Source: Streptomyces sp. WAC06614
GTDB taxonomy: Bacteria > Actinomycetota > Actinomycetes > Streptomycetales > Streptomycetaceae
Assembly (NCBI RefSeq): GCF_003949795.1
Contig: NZ_RPRY01000006.1
Span: 1 to 64,000 of the forward strand
Reading direction: 5' to 3'
Length of the DNA: 64,000 nt
Shown here: piece by piece, positions 44,757 through 53,906 of the stretch
Layout of the letters: each line of letters opens with the position of its first letter
How positions within the stretch are numbered: the stretch's first letter is position 1
The notes under the pieces: generated by a model
The model's database searches: none
Seen by the model: the letters and a program-made list of their open reading frames with translations, nothing else
What the model was told of the DNA's origin: nothing
Translations under genes and position numbers: made by a program

Positions 44757-45799
44757 GGGCCGATCCTTCCATGCATCCGAAAAATACGGTCGTACGCGGC
44801 GGCCAGCAGCTCCGGGTCGTGCTGGGGAGAACCGTCCTCCCTGGCCACCGGCGCCAGCTCGACCGCGGCACCGAACCGTTTGGCGGCATCGGCGAGGGAC
44901 TCGCGGTCGGGTACGGCGGCCTGGTCGGCCAGCACCACGTCCAGGGCGAGTTTAGGGGCGTGTCGGGCCAAAACCTCCAAATGACGCTGCGGAGAGAAGC
45001 CCTCTGTTTCACCCGGCTGCGGCGCGAGGTTCAACGAGAGCACCCGGCGGGCCTTCGTCACCATCAGCGCGTCGAGCAGCTCCGGCACCAGCAGGTGCGG
45101 GATCACCGAGGAGAACCAGGAGCCCGGGCCGAGGACCACCCAGTCGGCGTCGAGGACCGCCTCGACCGCCTCCGGCACCGCCGGCGGGTCGGACGGGACG
45201 ACGTGCACCGACTGCACCTCGCCCGGGGTCAGCGCCACCGTGGCCTGCCCGCGGACGGTGTCCACGTCGTGCGGCCGGGCCGGGTCGTGGCCCCGGACCA
45301 GCGCCTGGAGCTCCAGCGGGACGGCCGACATGGGCAGCACCCGGCCCTGTGCCCCGAGCAGCTTGCCGACCAGGTCCAGGGCCTGGACATGGTCGCCGAG
45401 CTGCTCCCACAGGGCCACGATCAGCAGGTTGCCGACCGCGTGCCCGTGCATCTCGCCCTGGGACTGGAAGCGGTGCTGGATCACCCGCGCCCAGGTCTGG
45501 CCCCAGTCGTCGTCCCCGCACAGCGCGGCCAGCGCCTTGCGCAGGTCGCCCGGCGGCAGGACGCCGAGCTCCTCGCGCAGCCGGCCGCTGGAGCCGCCGT
45601 CGTCCGCCACGGTGACCACGGCGGTCAGGTCACCGGTGATGCGCCGCAGGGCGGCGAGCGAGGCCGACAGGCCCCGTCCGCCGCCCAGGGCGACCACCTT
45701 GGGCTGCGCGCCCCGCCGGCGGGAGGTGCGGCCGAGGGCCTCGGCACGCGCCTCGGTCAGCCGGCGCAGGCGGCGCAGGCGCAGGCTCCGTCCGGTCAC
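44747..45799 (-). CDS. yvcK: YvcK/CofD-like gluconeogenesis factor
   Basis: 350 aa with a basic Arg-rich N-terminus ([15 protein letters not shown]), then a CofD-like Rossmann domain ([54 protein letters not shown]). Members bind UDP-sugars and are needed for growth on gluconeogenic carbon and for proper cell-wall synthesis. The GTG at 45799 overlaps the rapZ stop; the long upstream frame lies inside rapZ. Confidence 0.92.
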   Translation of the reverse strand: MTGRSLRLRRLRRLTEARAEALGRTSRRRGAQPKVVALGGGRGLSASLAALRRITGDLTAVVTVADDGGSSGRLREELGVLPPGDLRKALAALCGDDDWGQTWARVIQHRFQSQGEMHGHAVGNLLIVALWEQLGDHVQALDLVGKLLGAQGRVLPMSAVPLELQALVRGHDPARPHDVDTVRGQATVALTPGEVQSVHVVPSDPPAVPEAVEAVLDADWVVLGPGSWFSSVIPHLLVPELLDALMVTKARRVLSLNLAPQPGETEGFSPQRHLEVLARHAPKLALDVVLADQAAVPDRESLADAAKRFGAAVELAPVAREDGSPQHDPELLAAAYDRIFRMHGRIGPWR

Positions 45800-46767
45800 T
45801 CGCGCCCCATGTCCCGGTGGACGACGACGGTCTCGACTCCCTCGGAGGCGAGCCGGGCGGCGAGCTTCTCCGACACGGCCACGCTGCGGTGCTTGCCGCC
45901 GGTGCAGCCGACGGCGATGGTCACGTAGCGCTTGCCCTCGCGGCGGTAGCCGGCGGCGATGAGCTGGAGCAGCTCCGTGTAGCGGTCCAGGAACTCCTTG
46001 GCGCCGGGCTGGCTGAAGACGTAGCCCGACACCTCCTCGTTCAGGCCGGTGAAGGGGCGCAGCTCCGGGACCCAGTGCGGGTTCGGGATGAAGCGGCAGT
46101 CCACCACCAGGTCGGCGTCGACGGGCAGGCCGTACTTGTAGCCGAAGGACATGACGGTGGCGCGCAGCTCCGGCTCGGCGTCCCCGGCGAACTGGGCGTC
46201 CATCTTCGCGCGCAGCTCGTGCACGTTCAGGCTGGAGGTGTCGATCACCAGGTCGGCGTCGCCGCGCAGCTCGCGCAGCAGGTCGCGCTCGGCGGCGATG
46301 CCGTCGACGATCCGGCCGTCGCCCTGCAGCGGGTGCGGGCGGCGGACCGACTCGAAGCGGCGCACCAGGGCCTCGTCGGAGGACTCCAGGAACACCGTGC
46401 GCCGGGTGACGCCCTGGGTGTCGAGGGCGGCGAGGGACTCGCGCAGCGCGTCGAAGAACTGCCGGCCCCGGACGTCGACCACGACGGCGATGCGCGCCAC
46501 GTTGCCCTGGGAACGGGCGCCGAGCTCCACCATGGTGGGGATCAGCGCCGGCGGCAGGTTGTCCACGACGAACCAGCCGAGGTCCTCCAGGCACTTCGCC
46601 GCGGTGCTGCGGCCCGCTCCGGACATGCCGGAGATGATCACCAGCTCGGGGATCGCGGCCTCGGCGACCTCGCCGGGCTCCCCTGTCGTGCCCGTACTCA
46701 CCTGTGCTCCGTCTCCGTCGTGCGCGCCCGTACGGTCCGCGGCCTGCTGTGCTTCATGATCGGTCAT
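45796..46767 (-). CDS. rapZ: RNase adapter/nucleotide-binding protein RapZ (YvcJ)
   Basis: 323 aa. A 40-residue variable leader precedes the P-loop [20 protein letters not shown], followed by a conserved kinase-like part ([22 protein letters not shown]). The C-terminal domain carries [31 protein letters not shown] and [15 protein letters not shown]. Family members bind nucleotides and, in enterobacteria, RNA and UDP-sugar-related ligands. In actinobacteria the role is not settled. Overlaps of 4 nt with both uvrC and yvcK show one operon. Confidence 0.93.
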   Translation of the reverse strand: MTDHEAQQAADRTGAHDGDGAQVSTGTTGEPGEVAEAAIPELVIISGMSGAGRSTAAKCLEDLGWFVVDNLPPALIPTMVELGARSQGNVARIAVVVDVRGRQFFDALRESLAALDTQGVTRRTVFLESSDEALVRRFESVRRPHPLQGDGRIVDGIAAERDLLRELRGDADLVIDTSSLNVHELRAKMDAQFAGDAEPELRATVMSFGYKYGLPVDADLVVDCRFIPNPHWVPELRPFTGLNEEVSGYVFSQPGAKEFLDRYTELLQLIAAGYRREGKRYVTIAVGCTGGKHRSVAVSEKLAARLASEGVETVVVHRDMGRE

Positions 46768-48812
46768 CGTTCGGTCCCCCGTTCGGACATCGTTCCCGCG
46801 GGTGCGGGGGTCTCGTCCTCCATGATCTCTCCTGTGGCGGTGTTGACCGCAGGAGCCGCGGGGGCGGCCTGGGCGAGGGCCGCCGCCACGGCCTCGGCCG
46901 TCTTGCGGCCTATGCCGGGGACCTCGCAGATCTGGTCGATTGTCGCCTGCCGCAGCTTCTTCACCGAACCGAAGTGCTTGACGAGGGCCTGCTTGCGGCT
47001 CTCGCCCAGCCCCGGCACGTCGTCCAGCGGGCCCGTGCGCAGGCGCTTGCCGCGCTTGGCGCGCTGGTACTGGATGGCGAACCTGTGCGCTTCGTCACGC
47101 ACCCGCTGCAGGAGGTACAGGCCCTCGCTGGTACGGGGCAGGACCACGGGGTCGTCCTCGCCGGGCAGCCAGACCTCCTCCAGCCGCTTGGCCAGGCCGC
47201 ACACGGCCACGTCGTCGATGCCGAGCTCGTCCAGGGCCCGGCGGGCGGCGGCGACCTGCGGCCGGCCACCGTCGACGACGACGAGCTGCGGCGGGTAGGC
47301 GAAGCGTCGGGGCCGGCCGTCGTCGTTGCGCAGCGACTCCGGGCCGGCATCGGCCGGGGTGGGAGCCCCGGCATCGACCGGGCCCTCCTCGGGGATCCAC
47401 TCCCCCGTCTTCTGCTTCTCCAGCAGATAGCGCCGGAAGCGCCGGGACACCACCTCGTGCATGGACCGTACGTCGTCCTGCCCGGCGAAGGACTTGATCT
47501 GGAAGCGCCGGTACTCGCTCTTGCGGGCCAGGCCGTCCTCGAAGACGACCATGGAGGCGACCACGTCGTCGCCCTGGAGGTGGGAGATGTCGAAGCACTC
47601 GATGCGCAGCGGCGCGCTGTCCAGCTCCAGGGCCTCGGCGATCTCCTCCAGCGCGCGGGAGCGGGTGGTGAGGTCGCTGGCGCGCTTGGTCTTGTGCAGG
47701 GCCAGGGACTGCTGCGCGTTGCGGTGGACGGTCTCCATCAGGGCCTTCTTGTCCCCGCGCTGGGGGATGCGCAGGCTCACCTGGGAGCCGCGGCGGCCGG
47801 CCAGCCACTCGGTGAGGGCGGGGGTGTCCTCGGGCAGCGCCGGGACCAGCACCTCCTTGGGCACGCTCTCGCCGCTCTCCTCGCCGTAGAGCTGCTGCAG
47901 GGCGTGCTCGACCAGACCCGCGGTGTCCACGGCCTCGACCTTGTCGGTGACCCAGCCGCGCTGGCCGCGGACCCGGCCGCCGCGCACGTGGAAGATCTGC
48001 ACGGCGGCTTCGAGCTCGTCCTCGGCGACGGCGATGAGGTCGGCGTCGGTGGCGTCGGCGAGCACCACGGCGTTCTTCTCCATGGCCCGGCGCAGCGCCC
48101 CTATGTCGTCGCGCAGCCGGGCGGCCCGCTCGTACTCCATCTCCTCGGCCGCCTCGTGCATCTGCCGCTCCAGGCGGGAGAGGTACGCGCCGGTGCGGCC
48201 GGCCATGAAGTCGCAGAAGTCCTCGGCCAGTTCGCGGTGGTCCTCGGGGCTGATCCGGCCCACGCACGGCGCCGCGCACTTGCCGATGTAGCCGAGCAGG
48301 CAGGGCCGGCCGATCTGGGCGGAGCGCTTGAACACCCCGGCGGAGCAGGTGCGCACGGGGAAGACCCGCAGCATCAGGTCCACGGTCTCGCGGATGGCCC
48401 AGGCGTGGGCGTACGGGCCGAAGTAGCGCACGCCCTTCTTCTTGGGGCCGCGCATGACCTGGACGCGGGGGAACTGCTCGTTCAGCGTGACCGCGAGGGA
48501 GGGATAGCTCTTGTCGTCGCGGTACTTGACGTTGAAGCGGGGGTCGTACTCCTTGATCCAGGAGTACTCCAGCTGGAGGGCCTCCACCTCGGTGGAGACC
48601 ACGGTCCACTCGACGGAGGCGGCCGTGGTCACCATCGTGGCGGTCCGGGGGTGCAGGCCGGCCAGGTCCTGGAAGTAGTTCGCCAGGCGCTGGCGCAGGC
48701 TCTTGGCCTTCCCCACGTAGATCACGCGGCGGTGCTCGTCACGGAACCGGTAGACCCCCGGGGAGTCGGGGATCTGGCCCGGCTGGGGGCGGTAGCTGGA
48801 AGGGTCGGCCAT
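46764..48812 (-). CDS. uvrC: Excinuclease ABC subunit C
   Basis: 682 aa, the dual-incision nuclease of nucleotide excision repair. An N-terminal GIY-YIG domain ([20 protein letters not shown]) is followed by a Cys-containing middle ([20 protein letters not shown]), a UVR UvrB-binding helix pair ([20 protein letters not shown]), an RNase H-like endonuclease domain ([23 protein letters not shown]) and C-terminal helix-hairpin-helix motifs ([20 protein letters not shown]). ATG 48812 is chosen; a TAGGGT box 7 nt upstream suggests leaderless translation. It leads the operon with rapZ, yvcK and whiA. Confidence 0.96.
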   Translation of the reverse strand: MADPSSYRPQPGQIPDSPGVYRFRDEHRRVIYVGKAKSLRQRLANYFQDLAGLHPRTATMVTTAASVEWTVVSTEVEALQLEYSWIKEYDPRFNVKYRDDKSYPSLAVTLNEQFPRVQVMRGPKKKGVRYFGPYAHAWAIRETVDLMLRVFPVRTCSAGVFKRSAQIGRPCLLGYIGKCAAPCVGRISPEDHRELAEDFCDFMAGRTGAYLSRLERQMHEAAEEMEYERAARLRDDIGALRRAMEKNAVVLADATDADLIAVAEDELEAAVQIFHVRGGRVRGQRGWVTDKVEAVDTAGLVEHALQQLYGEESGESVPKEVLVPALPEDTPALTEWLAGRRGSQVSLRIPQRGDKKALMETVHRNAQQSLALHKTKRASDLTTRSRALEEIAEALELDSAPLRIECFDISHLQGDDVVASMVVFEDGLARKSEYRRFQIKSFAGQDDVRSMHEVVSRRFRRYLLEKQKTGEWIPEEGPVDAGAPTPADAGPESLRNDDGRPRRFAYPPQLVVVDGGRPQVAAARRALDELGIDDVAVCGLAKRLEEVWLPGEDDPVVLPRTSEGLYLLQRVRDEAHRFAIQYQRAKRGKRLRTGPLDDVPGLGESRKQALVKHFGSVKKLRQATIDQICEVPGIGRKTAEAVAAALAQAAPAAPAVNTATGEIMEDETPAPAGTMSERGTER

Positions 48813-48819
48813 GCCTCCA

Positions 48820-48825
48820 ACCCTA
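48820..48825 (-). promoter_or_regulatory. -10 box TAGGGT for leaderless uvrC
   Basis: On the minus strand TAGGGT ends 7 nt before the ATG. The GGAGG next to the ATG is too close to act as a ribosome binding site. A -35 element is not clear. Confidence 0.4.
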
Positions 48826-48901
48826 CTGGCGGGGTCCGACACCGAACCCCCACCACCACCGCTGCGCGGGGCCTTTCCGTTCCCCGCCCTGGCCCACGAC
48901 C

Positions 48902-48921
48902 GGGGCCCGGCCCCGGGCCCC
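48902..48921 (-). terminator. GC hairpin after the methyltransferase gene
   Basis: 9-bp arms (48902-48910 with 48913-48921) in a very GC-rich stretch between the methyltransferase stop (48978) and uvrC. Short loop, so moderate confidence. Confidence 0.45.
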
Positions 48922-48977
48922 CGGTCCGGGGTGTCCGCCCGGTGACCGGGGGCGTCCGGCGGGGCGCGACCCACGTG

Positions 48978-49838
48978 TCAGGGGCGGGTGGCGGCGCAGA
49001 TGGTGTACCGCCAGGCCTCCTGGTGCCGGTACATCTCGACCCCGCTCATCGCGTTGACCAGGCGGTCCCCGCGCCCCAGGCCGCACGCCACGCTGTACGG
49101 CAGCAGACCGAGCTGCCAGAACGCCCGCAGCATGGGCAGGACCTTCGCGGTCGCGTCGTAGGCCGGCTCGACCAGGAAACCGGTCCGCGTCAGGAGCCGT
49201 TCCAGCTCGCCGTGGGTCATCGCGAGCATCCCGGGCATGCCCGACAGCGCGCACATCCGGCGCAGGGCGGACCGGGCGCGCGGTGACAGCTCGGCCTCCG
49301 GGGTGCTGGAGTACTCGAACATCACCAGCCGCCCGCCCGGCCGCAGGACACGGAAGAACTCGGCGAGGCCGCGCGCCGGATCGGGGGAGTGGACGAAGGA
49401 CTCCATGGTGTAGGCGCCGTCGAACGAGCCGTCGGCGAACGGCAGGGCGTGGTAGTCGGCCCGCAGGAACCGGGTCCGGGCCCCCGGCCCGCCGGCCCGG
49501 GCCGACCGCTGCCGTGCAATGACCAGGTCCGGCTGGATCCCGTCGATGCCGGTGACGTACGCCCGGCCCGCCCGGGCGACCGTACGCGCCGTGTCCCCGA
49601 CCCCGCAGCCGGCGTCGAGCACGGACGCCCCCGGCGCCAGGCCGAGCCTGCGCACGGCGACCAGTTCCATGCGGCGCATGGCCGCCGCGAACTCCCACGG
49701 CGCGTGGTGCGGCTCGTACCACCCGAAGTGGCGGGTCCGCCCCAGCAGGGCTGCGTAGCCGAACCGCGAGCCGAACGCCCGGTAGTACGGCAGGACGTGG
49801 CGGCGGTAGTGGGCTTCGGTGTCGGTCTGCTGGCTCAT
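48978..49838 (-). CDS. SAM-dependent methyltransferase
   Basis: 286 aa, class I methyltransferase. Motif I is VLDAGCGVGDTARTVARAG, followed by GIDGIQPDL, RADYHALPFADGSFDGAYTM (motif II) and FFRVLRPGGRLVMFEYSS (motif III). The N-terminal HYRRHVLPYYRAFGSRFGYA and a long hydrophobic C-terminal half resemble sterol/terpenoid C-methyltransferases, which methylate carbon in isoprenoid substrates. No terpene synthase is adjacent, so the substrate is open. It is 66 nt downstream of the membrane protein gene on the same strand. Confidence 0.82.
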   Translation of the reverse strand: MSQQTDTEAHYRRHVLPYYRAFGSRFGYAALLGRTRHFGWYEPHHAPWEFAAAMRRMELVAVRRLGLAPGASVLDAGCGVGDTARTVARAGRAYVTGIDGIQPDLVIARQRSARAGGPGARTRFLRADYHALPFADGSFDGAYTMESFVHSPDPARGLAEFFRVLRPGGRLVMFEYSSTPEAELSPRARSALRRMCALSGMPGMLAMTHGELERLLTRTGFLVEPAYDATAKVLPMLRAFWQLGLLPYSVACGLGRGDRLVNAMSGVEMYRHQEAWRYTICAATRP

Positions 49839-49904
49839 CTCGGCTGGCTCATCTCGGCGGCCCCCGGTCGCTTCCCCGGTACCAACGACCGGGGCCGCGC
49901 GAGG

Positions 49905-50537
49905 TCACTCCTCGGCGCGGGCGCGCTCCCTGACCGCCTCGGGGTACCGGGCCGTGAACTTCAGGGCCGCGACGATCGCCAGGATCGGGATGATCCAGCT
50001 GGTCCACGCGTTGTCCGGGTCGCGCAGCACCAGGTCGCCGTAGGCGCCCGCGGCGGCCGAGACCAGGAAGGCCAGGCCCCACACCGCCGTGATGACCCGG
50101 TTGGTGCGCAGGAAGAGGGGGGTGTTCCAGTAGACGGGGTCCACCTGTTCCTTGGCGTACTGGAGGGTGAACGGGACCCCGATCGCGATCGAGCCGAAGG
50201 CGATCACCGCGAGCGTGATGCTGGCGAGCTCTCCGGCGTAGGTCTCCAGCCAGCGCAGCGTACCGGCGCTCGCCAGGGCACCGACCACGGCGAGGACCGC
50301 GAAGAACACCACGTCGGCGATCTCCAGCAGCTTCCACGAGCTGCCCCGGTGCACCACCCGGCCCGCCACGACCAGCACGACGGCGCACGCCAGGGCCAGA
50401 CCCACCGCCAGCTCGAACCGGCCGGGGCCGACGAGCAGCGAGAAGAGGATCCACGGCGCCATGCCGACGACCGGATTCTCCAGCAGTTCGGTCAGCCGGC
50501 CCTTGGCGGGTTCGCCGTGCGGTTGCTCGCCGCTCAT
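49905..50537 (-). CDS. Integral membrane protein of unknown function
   Basis: 210 aa with about six predicted helices (for example ENPVVGMAPWILFSLLVGPG, FELAVGLALACAVVLVVAGR, ITLAVIAFGSIAIGVPFTLQ). A polar C-terminus ends RYPEAVRERARAEE. The motif YAKEQVDPVYWNTPLFLRTN between helices 4 and 5 looks conserved and may mark a functional loop. No transporter signature recognised. ATG 50537 overlaps the stop of the mini-VOC gene (ATGA), so both are translated together. The frame to 50726 lies across that gene and is rejected. Confidence 0.72.
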   Translation of the reverse strand: MSGEQPHGEPAKGRLTELLENPVVGMAPWILFSLLVGPGRFELAVGLALACAVVLVVAGRVVHRGSSWKLLEIADVVFFAVLAVVGALASAGTLRWLETYAGELASITLAVIAFGSIAIGVPFTLQYAKEQVDPVYWNTPLFLRTNRVITAVWGLAFLVSAAAGAYGDLVLRDPDNAWTSWIIPILAIVAALKFTARYPEAVRERARAEE

Positions 50538-50692
50538 CGCTGCTGCACCACCGACAGCACATGGCCGGCCGGGTTCGTGAACCAGGCGATCGCCGTGCCC
50601 GGCGCGTCCACGGCCCGGTCCACGGAGAAAACCCTCGCCCGCTCGATGCTGTCGACCGAGTAGCTGCTGAATGCCTTGCTCTCGCCCAGCAT
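50534..50692 (-). CDS. Internally deleted VOC-family mini-protein
   Basis: 52 aa. The start MLGESKAFSSYSVDSIERAR matches the first strand and helix of glyoxalase/bleomycin-resistance (VOC) proteins. The end, AIAWFTNPAGHVLSVVQQR, matches the last strand of the same family. About 70 central residues of a normal 120-aa VOC domain are missing, yet the frame is open. A GGAGGG ribosome binding site stands ahead of ATG 50692, and the stop overlaps the next start. It could be a decayed gene kept for coupling or a functional peptide. An in-frame start at 50716 would add eight residues. Confidence 0.6.
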   Translation of the reverse strand: MLGESKAFSSYSVDSIERARVFSVDRAVDAPGTAIAWFTNPAGHVLSVVQQR

Positions 50693-50864
50693 GATGGCGG
50701 CCCTCCGTTCGCCCACCCACCCCCATTCTCCTCCCGATCGCCGCCCCCTGCCATCAGGGCCGCCGCACGGGCAGGGGCCGCAGGGCCGGCATGCGGCCGG
50801 GCAGCTCGGCCGCGAGCGGGGGGAGGGCCGCGTTAAATGGCGTGCCGTGGCGTCTGCGCCTTCC

Positions 50865-50870
50865 TACACT
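50865..50870 (+). promoter_or_regulatory. -10 box TACACT ahead of the leader ORF/EF-G paralogue
   Basis: TACACT lies 56 nt before the small ORF at 50926 within the 233-nt divergent region 50693-50925. A transcript from here would carry a leader of roughly 345 nt before the EF-G paralogue. No good -35 was found. Confidence 0.35.
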
Positions 50871-50925
50871 CGCATCGCACGCCACCACCGTGGCGTCACG
50901 TCACACACGGAGAGGGGACCAGGTC

Positions 50926-51039
50926 ATGTGCCGTCAGCGCACCGTCGCCCTCGTTCCCCGTGCCCGGTACGACGTGATCCCGGTGTCCCGTGCCGCGCGG
51001 TGCCTGCTGCGCGGCCGGCACCGTACGCCCGTGACGTGA
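50926..51039 (+). CDS. 37-codon upstream ORF, possible leader peptide of the EF-G paralogue
   Basis: ATG 50926 follows GGAGAGGGGA at good distance and opens a short frame encoding MCRQRTVALVPRARYDVIPV and a second half rich in Arg, Ala and Cys that ends RHRTPVT. The peptide is basic (nine Arg) and has no membrane segment. It lies 181 nt before the EF-G-like gene on the same strand, and the gap contains GC stem-loops (51057-51089 and 51103-51134). This arrangement resembles translation-dependent attenuation upstream of ribosome-protection genes. Expression and role are inferred only. Confidence 0.5.
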   Translation: MCRQRTVALVPRARYDVIPVSRAARCLLRGRHRTPVT

Positions 51040-51102
51040 CCCCTCTGCGAGGAGGTCAGGGTCCGGGCCCGGGTCCTGGGTGATCCCTGCCCGTCCGCCC
51101 CC

Positions 51103-51134
51103 CAGGGGCGCGGCGCGGCGACCCCACGCCCCTG
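51103..51134 (+). promoter_or_regulatory. Stem-loop in the EF-G paralogue leader
   Basis: CAGGGGCG (51103-51110) pairs with CGCCCCTG (51127-51134) around a 16-nt loop, 63 nt after the small ORF. A second, upstream pairing CAGGG/CCCTG (51057-51061 with 51085-51089) flanks a GGGCCC-rich centre. They could form alternative structures depending on ribosome position. Confidence 0.35.
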
Positions 51135-51220
51135 CCCTCGCCCCTTGAACCCTCCCGTCGCTCGCCACGTCCGGGAATCGCGCAGCCCCTTTCCCGTAGA
51201 GCAACCGAAAGGCCCGGGCC

Positions 51221-53383
51221 ATGCGCACCGACCGGCGAACCCCTGCCCCTTCCTCCCGTTCCGACCTCACCGCCGTCCGTAACCTCGGCATCCTCGCCCA
51301 CGTCGACGCCGGCAAGACGACCGTCACCGAGCGGATCCTCTTCGCGACCGGCGCCGTGCACAAGCGGGGCGAGGTCCACGAGGGCACCACCGTCACCGAC
51401 TTCGACGCCCAGGAGCGCGACCGTGGCATCACCATCTTCGCGGCGGCCGTCAGTTGTGCCTGGGACGGCCACCGGATCAACCTGATCGACACCCCGGGGC
51501 ACGTCGACTTCGCGGACGAGGTCGAGCGGTCGCTGCGCGTCCTGGACGGTGCGGTCGCCGTGTTCGACGCCGTCGCCGGGGTCGAGCCGCAGAGCGAGTC
51601 GGTGTGGCGGCAGGCGCAGAGGTACGGCGTCCCGCGCATCGCGTTCGTCAACAAGCTCGACCGCGCGGGCGCCGACCTCGACACCGCCGTCGCCTCCCTG
51701 CGGGACCGGCTCGGCGCCGTGCCCCTGGTGACCCAGCTGCCGATCGGCGTCGAGGACGGCTTCACGGGCGTCGTCGACCTCGTCCGGATGCGGGCGCTGC
51801 ACTGGCCCGCGGACGCCACCGCGTACGAGGCCGGCGAGGTGCCCGCCGAGCTGCGCGAGGAGACCCGTCGGCGGCGGCGCCTGCTGGAGGAGACCGCCGC
51901 CGAGCTCCACCCGACCGCCCTGGAGGAGTTCTGCGCCGCCGGCGCCCTCACCGACGAGACCCTCGCGCTCGCCCTGCGCGAGGTCACCCTCGACGGCTCG
52001 GGCACGGTCGTGCTGTGCGGCTCGGCCTACCGCAACCGCGGGGTCGAACCGCTGCTGGACGCCGTCCTCGCGTATCTGCCCTCGCCCGCCGACAAGCCCC
52101 CCGTCCGGGGCGTCGCGGCGGGCACGGGCACGGGCACGAGCCACGGCGGTGAGGGCGAGGACGGGCTCGAACGTGCGGCCGATCCCGGTGCGCCGCTCGC
52201 CGCCCTGGCCTTCAAGGTGGCCGCAACGGCCACCGGACGGCTGACCTACCTGCGCCTCTACTCGGGAACCCTGCGGAAGGGGGACACCGTGCTCGACGTC
52301 GGCACCGGCCGCACCGAGCGGATCGCCCGGATCCTGCGCGTCCAGGCGGACCGGCACACCGAGCTGGACCAGGCCCGCGCCGGCGACATCGTCGCCGTCG
52401 TCGGGCTCAAGACGGCCCGGGCCGGGACGACCCTGTGCGCGCCGCAGGCGCCGCTGCTCCTCGAACCGCCCGTCACCGCCGTACCCGTGGTGTCGGTCGC
52501 GGTCGAGGCACGCCGCAGCACCGACACCGGACGGCTCGCCGCCGCCCTGGCACGACTGGTCGAGGAGGACCCCTCGCTCGTCGTGCGCAGCGACCCCGAG
52601 ACCGGCCAGACCGTGCTCTCGGGGATGGGCGAACTCCATCTGGAGGTGGCCGTGGAGAAGATCCGCCGCGACCACCGCCTGGAGGTCACCGTGGGCCGGC
52701 CGCAGGTCTCCTACCGGGAGACCGTGGTCCGCGGCGTCACGGGCCTGGTCCACCGGCACGTCAAACAGGACGGTGGCTCGGGCCAGTTCGCCCATGTCGT
52801 CATCGATCTCGAACCTTGGGGGGACGGCGAAGGCGAAGGCCGGGACGGGGCCGAAGTCGGGCGCGACGGTGGTGTGTTCGCGTTCCGGTCGACCGTGGTC
52901 GGCGGGCGGGTCCCGCAGGAGTTCGTCCGCGCGGTCGAGGCCGGCTGCCGGGACGCGCTCGCCGACGGTCCGCTGGGCGGGCACCCGGTGACGGGCCTAC
53001 GGGTCACGCTCACCGACGGGTCCACCCATGTGAAGGACTCCTCGGAGGTGGCGTTCCGCACGGCGGGCCGGGCCGCGCTGCGGGCCGCCCTCCGGGCGAG
53101 CACGATGGCGCTGCTGGAGCCCGTGGTCGAGGTCGTGGTCACGGTCCCCGAGGACGCGGTCGGCACGGTCCTCGGTGACCTCGCCGCCCGCCGGGGCCGG
53201 GTCGCCGGCTCCACCAGCCGGTCCGGTACGGCGGCGGTGACCGCGGTCGTCCCGCTGGCCGAGCTGTTCGGCTACGCGTCCGGCCTGCGCAGCCGCACCC
53301 AGGGCCGCGGCACGTTCACCACCCGTCCGGCAGGCCTGGCCCCCGTACCGACCCCGGTGGCCACCAAGGTCCTGTCCGGCTGA
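51221..53383 (+). CDS. Elongation factor G paralogue (EF-G2/FusB-like)
   Basis: 720 aa with all EF-G domains. The GTPase part has [18 protein letters not shown] (P-loop), [12 protein letters not shown] (switch), [10 protein letters not shown], and [12 protein letters not shown]. Domain II starts near [20 protein letters not shown]; domains III-V follow, with [19 protein letters not shown] and [20 protein letters not shown]. It is closer to EF-G than to TetM-type proteins. It has Gly/Glu/Asp-rich insertions before domain II (about residue 305) and in domain IV (about residue 530), absent from housekeeping EF-G. No ribosomal-protein genes are adjacent, so it is a second copy with a special role, perhaps under translation stress or against an inhibitor. 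The ribosome binding site (AAAGG) is weak. Confidence 0.9.
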   Translation: MRTDRRTPAPSSRSDLTAVRNLGILAHVDAGKTTVTERILFATGAVHKRGEVHEGTTVTDFDAQERDRGITIFAAAVSCAWDGHRINLIDTPGHVDFADEVERSLRVLDGAVAVFDAVAGVEPQSESVWRQAQRYGVPRIAFVNKLDRAGADLDTAVASLRDRLGAVPLVTQLPIGVEDGFTGVVDLVRMRALHWPADATAYEAGEVPAELREETRRRRRLLEETAAELHPTALEEFCAAGALTDETLALALREVTLDGSGTVVLCGSAYRNRGVEPLLDAVLAYLPSPADKPPVRGVAAGTGTGTSHGGEGEDGLERAADPGAPLAALAFKVAATATGRLTYLRLYSGTLRKGDTVLDVGTGRTERIARILRVQADRHTELDQARAGDIVAVVGLKTARAGTTLCAPQAPLLLEPPVTAVPVVSVAVEARRSTDTGRLAAALARLVEEDPSLVVRSDPETGQTVLSGMGELHLEVAVEKIRRDHRLEVTVGRPQVSYRETVVRGVTGLVHRHVKQDGGSGQFAHVVIDLEPWGDGEGEGRDGAEVGRDGGVFAFRSTVVGGRVPQEFVRAVEAGCRDALADGPLGGHPVTGLRVTLTDGSTHVKDSSEVAFRTAGRAALRAALRASTMALLEPVVEVVVTVPEDAVGTVLGDLAARRGRVAGSTSRSGTAAVTAVVPLAELFGYASGLRSRTQGRGTFTTRPAGLAPVPTPVATKVLSG

Positions 53384-53394
53384 CCGGCCGCCGG

Positions 53395-53432
53395 CTGACC
53401 GGGCGTGGACCTCGCGGTCCGCGTCCGGTCAG
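53395..53432. terminator. Bidirectional terminator between EF-G paralogue and merR
   Basis: Outer arms CTGACCGG/CCGGTCAG (53395-53402, 53425-53432) and inner arms GGACC/GGTCC with a 4-nt loop. It overlaps the last codons of the convergent MerR gene. Confidence 0.75.
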
Positions 53433-53803
53433 GCCGCGTCCGACCTCGGCCGGGCCGCCATGTCGATGGCCTCGTCCAGGACCTCCCGGGACAGGACGAG
53501 GTCCGCGATCAGGCGGTCGATCCGTTCCCGTTCGTGCCGCAGTTCGGCGACGAGCTTGCCGGTGGCCCGTTCCGACGGGCCACCGTCGGCGTCCCGCATG
53601 CACGGCAGCAGCTCGGCGATCTTCGCGCTGTTCAGGCCGGCGGCGTACAGTGCCTGGATCCGGATCACCCGGTCCACCGCCCACGGCCCGAACGCGCGGT
53701 GGCCGCCCGCGGTGCGCTCGGCCGTGAGCAGGCCCTGCTGCTCGTAGTAGCGCAGCGACCGCTCGCTCACGCCCGTCCGTTCGGCCAGTTCCCCGATCCG
53801 CAT
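53429..53803 (-). CDS. MerR-family transcriptional regulator
   Basis: 124 aa. The winged helix reads MRIGELAERTGVSERSLRYY, followed by EQQGLLTAERTAGGHRAFGP and a long dimerisation helix. The single Cys is Cys68 (ELLPCMRD), so metal binding by several Cys is unlikely. Sensing of an electrophile or other organic signal fits better. GGGGAGGA precedes ATG 53803. It diverges from the old-yellow-enzyme gene, whose promoter contains a perfect palindrome between -35 and -10. Confidence 0.9.
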   Translation of the reverse strand: MRIGELAERTGVSERSLRYYEQQGLLTAERTAGGHRAFGPWAVDRVIRIQALYAAGLNSAKIAELLPCMRDADGGPSERATGKLVAELRHERERIDRLIADLVLSREVLDEAIDMAARPRSDAA

Positions 53804-53868
53804 GACCGCATCCTCCCCGTCCTGGTCGGTCCGACCGACCGCCCGCCGGGGCCGACGGCCTCGCGGAC

Positions 53869-53900
53869 TTGAACCTGACACCGGTGTCAGTTCCTACGGT
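53869..53900 (+). promoter_or_regulatory. MerR-type promoter with 20-bp spacer
   Basis: TTGAAC (53869-53874) and TACGGT (53895-53900) are separated by 20 bp, longer than the optimal 17-18. The spacer contains the perfect palindrome CTGACACCGGTGTCAG (53875-53890). This is the classical design in which MerR proteins twist the DNA to activate. The -10 ends 6 nt before the ATG of the OYE gene, so the mRNA is leaderless. Confidence 0.82.
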
Positions 53901-53906
53901 ACGGCC

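Noticed and set aside
51221-53383. EF-G-like gene as a TetM/OtrA tetracycline ribosome-protection protein
   Set aside because: Motifs such as [19 protein letters not shown] and [11 protein letters not shown] are EF-G-like rather than TetM-like, although a protective function cannot be excluded.
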